Shown one piece after another: positions 1-8,453 of a DNA stretch of 38,939 nucleotides. Numbering within the stretch: the stretch's first letter is position 1; the number at the start of each line of letters is the position of its first letter. Origin of the DNA: Elusimicrobiota bacterium (GTDB lineage Bacteria; Elusimicrobiota; Elusimicrobia; Elusimicrobiales; UBA9959); contig JAHJSU010000297.1 in the NCBI GenBank assembly GCA_018829985.1, positions 1-38,939 on the forward strand, in the 5' to 3' direction. The notes beneath the pieces are model-generated. The model searched no databases, had not been told where the DNA came from, and worked only from the letters and a program-made list of their open reading frames with translations. The position numbers and the translations under genes are program-made.

Positions 1-145
1 AGCCTGCGAAAAACAGTAAGCCATCCGCCTAAGGCGGACGCAGGCTGCCCGCCAAACAACCGGCGGGTCCGCCGAAGTTGTGTGGCGGAAAGCCTGCGGC
101 TACAAAGGCGATTTTTGAGCAAAATCGACTTTTTACGGGAGAATC
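1..145. repeat. Right part of a MITE-like dispersed palindromic element (family A), left end outside window, with nested palindromes
   Basis: Shares 'cgaaaaacagtaagc' and 'cggctacaaaggcgatttttgagcaaaatcgactttttacggGagaatc' with copies at 18914-19058 and 25877-26019. Confidence 0.75.
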
Positions 146-222
146 AAGCTTAGGGGGGATGCCCGCTGAAATAGCGGACGAATTTTTTGGAGGCTGCCAG
201 GCAACCCGGCTATTAGGCTCTT

Positions 223-270
223 AGGCCGTCCAATGGGCATTGCCCTTGTTACGGCACAGGCATAGGCTGG
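223..270. repeat. Dispersed ~48-bp repeat, copy 1 (ggccgt..gggcat..cccttg.tacggcacaggcataggct)
   Basis: Similar to 6472-6519 and 8141-8188 by eye. Confidence 0.65.
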
Positions 271-284
271 TTTTTCCTAATTGC

Positions 285-1349
285 CTATCTTTCTATTTTA
301 ACCAGGATGGGCTGGTAGATCGACGGGTCAATGTAGATCAGGTGGAAATAGTTCCTGTCCGAGAAGATCTCTTTGGCCGAGTAATACAATGTGTCCTTTT
401 TAGCGGGCGGCTTGTAGAGCGGCGCCGCTTCCGGCGCTTTCGCGAATGCCTTGAAATCCCTGAATTCAGCGGTCTTGATCTCCTGTGAATCGAAACTCAT
501 ATATATTATCCTGAAAACCTTTTTGAAGGCGTCATAGACAAGGGACGCCTCCCCGCTGACATCCTCGAAAAAAGCCCCTCGTTCCTTTCCGCTCCACTCC
601 CCGGCCTGCGTAAGGTATTCATAGCGGGACAGGCTTTCTATATCCGCCGGCTTTACGCGCAGCAGCGTAAGCGAGGTCAGTCTGCCGTCGTTCATCTTTG
701 ACGCCCGGCCCAGGAGGTAAAGATATTCGCCCACGGCTATCACGCTGTCGCCTATGACCACGCCTTCGGCCTTAAAGGCGTTTATCCGTTTAAACGCCAG
801 CATTCCCGGTTCTGCTTTAAGCGGCAGCGCGGACCTTGCCAGGCCCATGCCTTTGAACGAGAAGCCGCCCGGGACGTTCTTGTCCAGTTCCACGTCCATG
901 TAATAGACGTATATAAGATCGTCCAGCTGTATGCCGTCGTCCGCCCACATTCTTTTTACCAGCGGGTTTTCGCCTTCCCTGTAGCCGATGAATTCCCGTA
1001 TCTTCCCGTCCGGCGCGTAAAAGGTGAAATCAAGATTTCTGTAATTGGCGGAAGACGGGGCCGGCGTGAGCGCCAGCGTGTTGGAAGGCATGGCGTTCAT
1101 ATCCGCCGCGGCGTTGAAATCAACGGTCGCGGTGGTGACCACGGAGCCTTTCCAGCCGCCCAGGATGGTGTCGCCGAAGGTCCAGAGACAGGCCTGGGTC
1201 CCGTCCCGCAGCTTTATCGGTATAGGCGTCACGCCGTCCTGTCCAAGCACATGGTTAAGCCGGTCCGGCCCGAAGATCCCTTCGTTCACGGGCCCGGCCC
1301 AGGCGCGGACCGAAAAAATCGATAAAAATAAAACAAAAAACATTTTCAT
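285..1349 (-). CDS. Secreted DUF4185-like (beta-propeller type) protein
   Basis: ORF with signal peptide MKMFFVLFLSIFSVRAWA; motif style 'ACLWTFGDTILG' resembles DUF4185. Confidence 0.6.
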   Translation of the reverse strand: MKMFFVLFLSIFSVRAWAGPVNEGIFGPDRLNHVLGQDGVTPIPIKLRDGTQACLWTFGDTILGGWKGSVVTTATVDFNAAADMNAMPSNTLALTPAPSSANYRNLDFTFYAPDGKIREFIGYREGENPLVKRMWADDGIQLDDLIYVYYMDVELDKNVPGGFSFKGMGLARSALPLKAEPGMLAFKRINAFKAEGVVIGDSVIAVGEYLYLLGRASKMNDGRLTSLTLLRVKPADIESLSRYEYLTQAGEWSGKERGAFFEDVSGEASLVYDAFKKVFRIIYMSFDSQEIKTAEFRDFKAFAKAPEAAPLYKPPAKKDTLYYSAKEIFSDRNYFHLIYIDPSIYQPILVKIER

Positions 1350-1620
1350 GGCTTTTACTTGGAATTGTATTATAGCCTTTGGGCCGCGGATTTAGCAACG
1401 ATACCCAAAAGTGCCCGGCGCATCTTCTTCTGGAAAAGCTCACCGGAAAAACTTATAAGATATTCCCCGCCCCCAGGATCGAAGCGCGCTTGTTAAAATT
1501 TGCGGCACGGCCCCGATTCGGCGGATGATATCCGGACGGGTTGGGCGTGTCAGTCCATAAAATGTCAAGATTCCAGATTAGAAGACAATCTTCAATCTTT
1601 AATTTTTAATCTTCAATCGT

Positions 1621-1738
1621 TACTACTCAGCCACAAAGTCACAAAGACACGAAAGAAATCAGACAACAAACCGTTTGATCCATAAACTTTCTTTGTGCCT
1701 TGGTGTCTTAGTGGCTGAGTAATTACTAAAAATCAGCG
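1621..1738. repeat. Imperfect inverted repeat built from CACAAAG-type words
   Basis: ttactactcagccacaaagtcacaaagacacgaaagaaa ... tttctttgtgccttggtgtcttagtggctgagtaattact. Confidence 0.7.
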
Positions 1739-2043
1739 CTATCAGCGTTCTATATTCTATTCCGCCATCTCATAGCGACCTGAGTAGTTACCTTCAATCA
1801 CTTAACTCTTGATACGGCGCCTGCGCAGGTATTGCAAATTCTTTTACGTTCGGAAGCCCTATGTCGGACAGGCTCCTAGTATTGTATTATATCCTTTAGT
1901 ACGCGAATCCGGCAAAAGTAGGAAGGTGGTTTAAAGGTTTAACTTACGCTAATCTCCTATGTTTCCTGCAAATAAGCATTACGGGACAATATTGACAGAC
2001 TTCTTTCATAAAACCGGGAAATAAAAAAGAGGAGGGAGAATAT

Positions 2044-2709
2044 ATGAAAATAGGAATAGTACTATCCGGTTGCGGAGTGAAAGACGGCTCTGAAATTCAC
2101 GAATCCGTGCTGACACTGCTTGCTGTGAGAAAAAACTCAGCAGACCCGGTGTTTATGGCGCCCGATGTGAATCAGCTGGATGTCATCAATCATCCGACAG
2201 ATGAAACTTCCCCGGAAAAAAGAAATGTATTAGCGGAATCTGCGCGCATATCCAGGGGGAATATAAATGACATAAAAGAAGCCAGAGAAAAGGACTTGGA
2301 CGCTCTTATATTTCCCGGGGGATACGGGGCCGCCAAAAATCTCTGCGATTTTGCAGTCAATGGTGAAAATTGCACGGTCAATCCTGACGTTTCAAGACTG
2401 ATTTACGACATGCACAAAGCAGGCAAACCTGTTGGATTTATTTGCATTGCGCCTGTCATCTGCGCCGCGGTTTTCAGAGGCGACCCGGGCGTAAAACCCA
2501 AACTTACCATCGGCACGGATTCTAATACGGCCGCCAAACTTGAAAAAATGGGAGCCAAACACGTTTCCTGTCAGGTTACAGATATCTGCGTGGATGAAAA
2601 AAATCTTTTCGTGTCCACTCCGGCATATATGCTGGCACAGTGCATCACCGAACTGGAAAAGGGAATCTCAAATCTTGTGGCCACAGTGGTCAAAATTGCT
2701 TCAAAGTAA
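2044..2709 (+). CDS. elbB: ElbB-like DJ-1/PfpI superfamily glyoxalase
   Basis: MKIGIVLSGCGVKDGSEIHESVLTLLAVRK...PGGYGAAKNL...GKPVGFICIAPV; strong similarity to E. coli ElbB; RBS gaggagggag. Confidence 0.92.
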   Translation: MKIGIVLSGCGVKDGSEIHESVLTLLAVRKNSADPVFMAPDVNQLDVINHPTDETSPEKRNVLAESARISRGNINDIKEAREKDLDALIFPGGYGAAKNLCDFAVNGENCTVNPDVSRLIYDMHKAGKPVGFICIAPVICAAVFRGDPGVKPKLTIGTDSNTAAKLEKMGAKHVSCQVTDICVDEKNLFVSTPAYMLAQCITELEKGISNLVATVVKIASK

Positions 2710-2941
2710 AAGGTAAAAGGGGGAGCTCCTCCTTTATTTCAGGGGAAGGGGCGTCCATATGCTAAAACAGGCCGCCGCGCGGAAGTTTACCGGAAATCAG
2801 GCCGGGGTTAAACCTTTTTATCCGCATAATTGCGCCGCCGGTACCGACGGCTGTTTTATTTGCCGAACCGGCGTGTTAAAGGCTGTAATCAAAAAAGCAG
2901 TCGGCTCAATAAATTCATGCAGAAACACGGGGGGTATACGT

Positions 2942-4045
2942 ATGGAGGTCGGTGATAGCAGACGTCCGCTTCTATTCCTGGCCGCGTTTTTAGCTTCTTT
3001 ATCGGCTTCACACGCCGCCGTGACCGCCGAAAGCCCGCCTTTTATTCCGCAAACCCGTGCGGATATGCCTGCGTCCAGGGAAACGGGGATTCAGGCCTAT
3101 AATTTCGATTTTGATGACAATATTTTTTCAACAGGAGCCCGAATCTATCTAACGAACACCAAAACGGGGCACAAGAAGGGTGTCTCAACGGCTTATTGGG
3201 CGGTTGTGCGTCAAAAACTCGGAAAAGAAGACGAGTGGAAAGATTATGTTTTGGATACTAAGACCGGTTTGGCCGAATTTGATGATTCGGGACCTGCCGG
3301 CGCCGGCCTTTTTAAGACCCAAATCGAGAACGCATTAAAAGATCGCACAGAGAAATGGAAAGCTCCCGGCTGGAACGCGTTTTGTGCGGCCATGCGGGAT
3401 CCGGAGAAACGCAGACATACGACTATTATCACCGCCCGCTCTCATTCTCCGGAGGCTATTCTGAAAGGCCTTCAGGTACTCAAAGAAAAAGGCCTCATTG
3501 GAGAGGTTCCCAAAAAAGAAAATATCTATACCGTGAGTTGGCCGGGGCTCCCCCGGCAATTTAAGGGTGCGGATACCGCGGAGAGCAAGGCCAAAGTCAT
3601 GGCGTATCTTTTAAATGAGCTCGATAAGATGCCGGTGCCCGAAAAGTCCCCATTGGCAGCCAACCGGGAGGGAGACGGCCTTGAAAGAATGCATCTCTGG
3701 GATTTTTCGGATGATGATTTCGGCGATTATATGACGGCGTTCTGCGCTCTTTCCAGCGAGGTGGCCGACGGCCGCTGGCCTCATATAAAAATCATGATTT
3801 TCCACACGGGAAAATATCCGGCGGTGAATATTCCCCGTTCCGCGGAATGTGCGAAGCTTTATGGGCCGATTACAGATAAAAGCGCCAATTTTAATCTGGT
3901 CATTACTCCAAAGGGAAAACCGCGCGCTTTGAATAAGAGCGAGGGCGTATTTTTTAAACGGAAGACGGGTGGAGGCGCAGCTAAGGCGGGGACGAGGCCT
4001 TCCCGCATCAAAACTAAAGAATTTAAACGCGCACTTAACAAATAA
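2942..4045 (+). CDS. Exported HAD-like hypothetical protein (ORF opens at 2759; signal peptide suggests start at 2942)
   Basis: MEVGDSRRPLLFLAAFLASLSASHA signal peptide; FDFDDNIF, TTIITARS, ESKAKV, DFSDDDFGD resemble HAD motifs I-IV. Confidence 0.5.
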   Translation: MEVGDSRRPLLFLAAFLASLSASHAAVTAESPPFIPQTRADMPASRETGIQAYNFDFDDNIFSTGARIYLTNTKTGHKKGVSTAYWAVVRQKLGKEDEWKDYVLDTKTGLAEFDDSGPAGAGLFKTQIENALKDRTEKWKAPGWNAFCAAMRDPEKRRHTTIITARSHSPEAILKGLQVLKEKGLIGEVPKKENIYTVSWPGLPRQFKGADTAESKAKVMAYLLNELDKMPVPEKSPLAANREGDGLERMHLWDFSDDDFGDYMTAFCALSSEVADGRWPHIKIMIFHTGKYPAVNIPRSAECAKLYGPITDKSANFNLVITPKGKPRALNKSEGVFFKRKTGGGAAKAGTRPSRIKTKEFKRALNK

Positions 4046-4227
4046 ATCGGTAGTGTCCCATAATCGTACACGCACAGTCATACCACAGAAACATTTAGTC
4101 GGTCTGGCCGCAAAAAGGCGCAAAACGCGCAAGATTGGGAGCGAAAAAGAAAAAAGCTGTCATCCCCGTCCGCCTTAGGCGGATAAGCGGGGATCCATTT
4201 AAAAAACAGTGATTCGTGAATTTATGG

Positions 4228-4252
4228 ATTCCCGCCAACGGTACGCGGGAAT
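4228..4252. repeat. Hairpin attcccgccaacggtacgcgggaat
   Basis: ATTCCCGC...GCGGGAAT stem; similar hairpin at 8191-8215. Confidence 0.6.
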
Positions 4253-4298
4253 GGGAAGCTTAGTTGTCAGGCGAAGGCGCGTCAATAGTTAACTAACT

Positions 4299-4457
4299 GA
4301 TTCCGCTGAAAAACCCCCTCCGGCTAAAAATCAACTTTGAAAATGACCATCAAAACACTTTACCCACTGAATAAAAATCGTTTGTACGCGATCCTGGAGA
4401 GAAATATTTTGAGCGATTTTTCACTATTTTTAAAACAGGGGGTTTTTCAGCGGAATC
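4299..4457. mobile_element. MITE-like element (family B), 159 bp
   Basis: Perfect 20-bp terminal inverted repeats gattccgctgaaaaaccccc; flanked by 7-bp direct repeat actaact (4292-4298 and 4458-4464); no ORF. Confidence 0.8.
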
Positions 4458-4675
4458 ACTAACTACGCTACGTCCCCGTGTTACCCGTGTTATATGCGGA
4501 TAGGCTCCGGTTCCCCGGAGTAACCCGCGTTATTATAACTTACTGGGTCGCTGGCTCGTTCATTTTATCTTTTACCAAAATCCCCCCACCACCGCCACGG
4601 CCTTCGGCGCTATGAAAGCCTTATGTCGGACAGTATCACGGGATAAAAGTGTGGCCTTTGTCCTATGGATTAATT

Positions 4676-5053
4676 TTAGGCGTTTTTGGTCGTCTTCCGT
4701 TTTTCCCCAACCACCTGAAAATCACACAGCTCGCAAGTAAGCATCTGGCCGTCTTTAGTCCATGCCTTGACCACGGCTTGGTATCGCCCTCCCTTATAGC
4801 CTGACCAGTCATACCACCAGTAGCCTACCGAATGCCGGCAGGCTTGCCAGGGCCCTTTATTAATCGAGATTTCCACCCGCTTAATATCTCCGAATGTCCC
4901 TACACGGAATGTGTAGTGCGGCGCGGTAATCTTCTCACCCTGTTGCGGGTGATCTAATATGACGCAAACCTCGCCGGTCTTTACCGCGTCCACGCTCCCC
5001 TGTGTCACGGTCTTCTTTTTTCTTCCCAGCCCTATCATCTCATTTATTCCCAT
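4676..5053 (-). CDS. Small Ig-like domain hypothetical protein
   Basis: 125 aa ORF; HPQQGEKITAPHYTFRVGTFGDIKRVEISINKGPWQACRHSVGYWWYDWSGY. Confidence 0.6.
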   Translation of the reverse strand: MGINEMIGLGRKKKTVTQGSVDAVKTGEVCVILDHPQQGEKITAPHYTFRVGTFGDIKRVEISINKGPWQACRHSVGYWWYDWSGYKGGRYQAVVKAWTKDGQMLTCELCDFQVVGEKRKTTKNA

Positions 5054-5109
5054 GTTCTTGTGCCCTCCTTGTAATCATTACAGCATAGTAAATTGTCGCC
5101 GCCCTTTTT

Positions 5110-5556
5110 CTATTTTCCCCTGTTTTCCTCCTTAACGGGCGGGCGCGTTCTAAGGAGATCGTGCAGGAGCGCGGCAAGGACCTCGGGCCTTACCAGCTTG
5201 TCCACAAAATTTTCCACGTTCGGCTCCCGCTTCAGCGTTTCTAAAGTGTCGCGGTCCAGGCGGCGATCGCTTACTATCACTATGGGGATACCGGCGGTAT
5301 CGTCTTCCTGGAGTTTGCGTAAAATTTCAATGCCGCCGAATTTCGGCAGCATCAGGTCAAGAAGTATCAGCCCGGGACGCAGGAGCCTGGCTTTATCAAG
5401 GGCCTCTTCCCCGTCGTCCGCCTGTTCAATTTTAAAACCCTCCTTGCTCACTATATAATAAAGCCAGTCCGATATTGATTCATCATTACCAACAATGAGT
5501 ATCAGTTTATCCCTGGGATTTCCGCAGTCGGGGCGGTCTTTTCCGTTATTTTCCAT
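5110..5556 (-). CDS. Response regulator receiver protein with degenerate acidic pocket
   Basis: LILIVGNDESISDWL...GLILLDLMLPKFGGIEIL; paralogue of 7091-7528. Confidence 0.85.
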   Translation of the reverse strand: MENNGKDRPDCGNPRDKLILIVGNDESISDWLYYIVSKEGFKIEQADDGEEALDKARLLRPGLILLDLMLPKFGGIEILRKLQEDDTAGIPIVIVSDRRLDRDTLETLKREPNVENFVDKLVRPEVLAALLHDLLRTRPPVKEENRGK

Positions 5557-6421
5557 CGGTGATTGTCGCCCTGGTAACTTTTATATCTATCTCTCTTGAA
5601 TCGGTTTCGTCCTTAGATTGGGCCTTTATCGGCAATTCCATGCCGCCGTCGGGCAGCGCGAAACGCATGGAGAAAGTGCCGTCGGGGTTTAAATTGATTT
5701 TACGGTTTAAAACGGTTACGCGGGCGTCCGGTTCGGTGGCTCCGTAAAGTATTAGTTCGCAGTCGGCAACCAGCCAGAACTTCTTTTCGGCCGGCTTTTG
5801 CTGCTGCCGGGCCTGCGAGGACATGGAACTAACGCCCCAGGAGGAGGCGCGGGAGAACACCGTGCGCAGCATCTCCCAGCGTTGCGCCAGCGACTTGGCC
5901 ACTTCGCCGGAGCCTTTGCCTATGTATTCCACGCCGGAAAGCTGAAGGAGTTTATCAAAATCGCCGGAAACGGATAGCCACTTTTCATCCGTGATCTCAG
6001 AAACCCCGCCGGTCGGAAGGGTTACCACGTTGGTCCGGACTATCGCCGCGAAGCGGCCGTCCGGAAGGATTAAACCTATCTCACAACAGTGGCTTCCGCC
6101 CGGCTCCTGGACGTTGATGTACCAGTTCCTTGCGTCCAGCGTTATCGGTACGTCGAAATAATGCGGCGACTGCTTGGGGTCGGTTACGCCGGCCATATCG
6201 TAGACTCTTATGACCGGCTTGCTCTTTTCAAAAACATCCTGTCCATGTTCTTTGCGAAGCCGGGCTCTGGAATTGTCTGTTATTTCCCAGTAGGTAAACA
6301 TCCAGTTAGGATCGCGCGGAAGCAGCGCGGCTTCCGTTTCGCCGTAATTCTCTGGCAGGGATTGCCCGTGCCCTGAAACAGGCTGCTCTTTTTCCTTGTT
6401 TATATGGCTTGAGGACGTCAT
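5546..6421 (-). CDS. DUF4912 domain protein
   Basis: LLPRDPNWMFTYWEITDNSRARLRKEHG typical of DUF4912. Confidence 0.8.
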   Translation of the reverse strand: MTSSSHINKEKEQPVSGHGQSLPENYGETEAALLPRDPNWMFTYWEITDNSRARLRKEHGQDVFEKSKPVIRVYDMAGVTDPKQSPHYFDVPITLDARNWYINVQEPGGSHCCEIGLILPDGRFAAIVRTNVVTLPTGGVSEITDEKWLSVSGDFDKLLQLSGVEYIGKGSGEVAKSLAQRWEMLRTVFSRASSWGVSSMSSQARQQQKPAEKKFWLVADCELILYGATEPDARVTVLNRKINLNPDGTFSMRFALPDGGMELPIKAQSKDETDSREIDIKVTRATITDGK

Positions 6422-6471
6422 ATGATATCTTATCCCTTAAATGCTTATGGCATAAAGCCTATGGCCGTTTT

Positions 6472-6519
6472 AGGCCGTTTGATGGCCATAGGCCTTGATA
6501 CGGCACAGCCATAGGCTAG
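6472..6519. repeat. Dispersed ~48-bp repeat, copy 2, overlapping the stop codon of the 6516-6932 gene
   Basis: aggccgtttgatggccataggccttgatacggcacagccataggctag. Confidence 0.65.
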
Positions 6520-6932
6520 TATTTCCATAAGGATTTTTGTATGTGTCTCCCGCGGCGAAGCTTTTTGGTCCTTCTAAACAATGCCTCCACCCTGGCTTTC
6601 AGTTCGTCCAGCTCGTAAGGTTTTGTCAGGTAATCGTCGGCGCCCAGTTTAAGCCCCAGCACTTTATCTCCGGTCTCGGCTTTGCAGGTCAGTATAAGCA
6701 CGGGCAGGGATCGGCGTTTCGGGTCATTCCGGATATCTTCGCACAGCCATATGCCGTCGCCGTCGGGGAGCATCCGGTCCAGTATCACGAGGTCAGGCCT
6801 GCTTTTTTTCAGCTTTTCCCGGGCCTCTTTTATGGAACCGGCGGCGGATAGTTCGCAGTTAAAACAGGTTTCCAGGAATTCCAGCACGCATGGGTCATCT
6901 TCTATAAGCAATATTTTATAAAGTCTGTCCAT
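6516..6932 (-). CDS. Response regulator, receiver domain only
   Basis: ILLIEDDPCVLEFL...DLVILDRMLPDGDGI...GADDYLTKPYELDELKARVEALFRR. Confidence 0.88.
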   Translation of the reverse strand: MDRLYKILLIEDDPCVLEFLETCFNCELSAAGSIKEAREKLKKSRPDLVILDRMLPDGDGIWLCEDIRNDPKRRSLPVLILTCKAETGDKVLGLKLGADDYLTKPYELDELKARVEALFRRTKKLRRGRHIQKSLWKY

Positions 6933-7090
6933 GTTATTTTCCGAAACAAAGTTTCCGCCCGCCGGCAGGCCATGTACCAGAGCACAACACCGTAGACCAT
7001 AGGTACGACAGTATACTCTGAACTTATGCGATCACCCGCAGACAAAAACCGTTATGGCGGGACTTAATATGCGTTTTAAAAACACCGCCA

Positions 7091-7528
7091 TCACCCTTCT
7101 TTTGATTCGGGTGTGTTCCAACGCGGCGGGCAGGTTTTCAAAGTCTTGTGAAGCAAAGCTGCCAACACCGCAGGATTTACAGGCTTTTCCAGAAAATCCA
7201 CAACATTGGACTCCTGCCTTATCATCTCGGAAGTGGAACGATCCATGTAACGGCCGGAAACAACAATTATAGGAATACCGGAGATTCCCTCTGCCTGTAG
7301 CTGGCGCAATATCTCGAAACCGCCGTAGTGCGGAAGCATGAGGTCCAGCAGTATAAGGTCCGGCATCAGTTCCTGCGCCTTTTTCAGCGCCTGCCCGCCG
7401 TCCGAAACTTTTTCAACCCTGAAGCCTTCCTTTATCACCATGAATTCCAACAAATCCCTGACGGCATCGTCGTCATCCACTATGAGAATGAGTTTATTCC
7501 CGGGGGACAGATTTCCGTTCTCCGCCAT
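7091..7528 (-). CDS. Response regulator, receiver domain
   Basis: LILIVDDDDAVRDLLEFMV...DLILLDLMLPHYGG...FLEKPVNP. Confidence 0.9.
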   Translation of the reverse strand: MAENGNLSPGNKLILIVDDDDAVRDLLEFMVIKEGFRVEKVSDGGQALKKAQELMPDLILLDLMLPHYGGFEILRQLQAEGISGIPIIVVSGRYMDRSTSEMIRQESNVVDFLEKPVNPAVLAALLHKTLKTCPPRWNTPESKEG

Positions 7529-7539
7529 TTTGTATCAGG

Positions 7540-7836
7540 TCAAACCCGCACCTCTTCTATTGTGTAATCAAACAGTCTGTCCGGACCTGCAAGTTCTTTC
7601 AATCGCTTTTCCATTTTGCCCTTTGCAAATTCAGATTTAAAATCAAGAATATAAACATGTTTTTTTTGATCTTGAACTCTGAAAGTTCCCAGCTTTTTGA
7701 GGGCGTCAAAAATATCCAACTGTGTGATTACGCTGGCCTTATCAATAAACTTGATGGATATTATGCAATGAGACAGTCCCAATCCGGCATTAAAATCCGG
7801 ACTCACCGACAAGTTGCGGTTAACTATATTTTTCAT
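7540..7836 (-). CDS. Small hypothetical protein
   Basis: 98 aa ORF immediately upstream of the receiver gene on the same strand. Confidence 0.45.
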   Translation of the reverse strand: MKNIVNRNLSVSPDFNAGLGLSHCIISIKFIDKASVITQLDIFDALKKLGTFRVQDQKKHVYILDFKSEFAKGKMEKRLKELAGPDRLFDYTIEEVRV

Positions 7837-7894
7837 CCCTCGTGTGTTTTTTTGTCACCCCTCCCCAAAAAAAGGGGCGACAACCCAGCCCTAT

Positions 7895-7960
7895 ACGTTC
7901 GAGCGAATAGGGACTAAGCTGCCGCCCGCAATGACGGCAGCCTTATTCCTACTCGAACGT
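7895..7960. repeat. Imperfect hairpin
   Basis: acgttcgagcgaatagggactaagctgccg...cggcagccttattcctactcgaacgt. Confidence 0.65.
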
Positions 7961-8082
7961 GTGAGGAGCCTTTGGCTCCTTAGATAAGGCTATCCAAAAT
8001 ACTTTTGGCTCAAACAGCGAGCCTTTTAACTATGATATAAGTATAACAAAAAACACAACATCTGGCATACTTTCAGAATTGT

Positions 8083-8377
8083 GGCTCTTCCGGGTTTTCC
8101 GTGGGTCCGCACTACAGATTAACCACAAAGGACACAAAGTTGGCCGTCTGATAGGCATAGCCCTTGATACGGCACTGGCATAGCCTTGTCATTCCCGCAG
8201 GCTGTTGGCGGGAATCCAGTAAATTCTTCTTCTCTAATGGTTCCCCGCCTATCCGCCTAAGGCGGACGGGGAAGACGGAAAGCTTTATCTTTGTGCGCTT
8301 AGTGGTTTATTCAGCATTAATCCGCACTATCCAGCCATGAGCTCACAGTTGTCACCCATGCTAAACCCGGAAGAGCC
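8083..8377. mobile_element. MITE-like composite element with ISL3-like terminal inverted repeats
   Basis: ggctcttccgggttt (8083-8097) and its exact reverse complement (8363-8377), with further TGGGT match inside; contains nested repeats. Confidence 0.55.
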
Positions 8378-8453
8378 CCAAATTGTCTTAAAAACCCTTG
8401 GAACGCGCGAAAAATTTGCCGGCTCCTCTTAGATAAGCGTCGGTAGTTCCGAT

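Noticed and set aside
1847-1890. Shared phrase agccctatgtcggacag with 4617-4635
   Set aside because: About 15 nt, no clear boundaries or structure; could be chance or a decayed repeat
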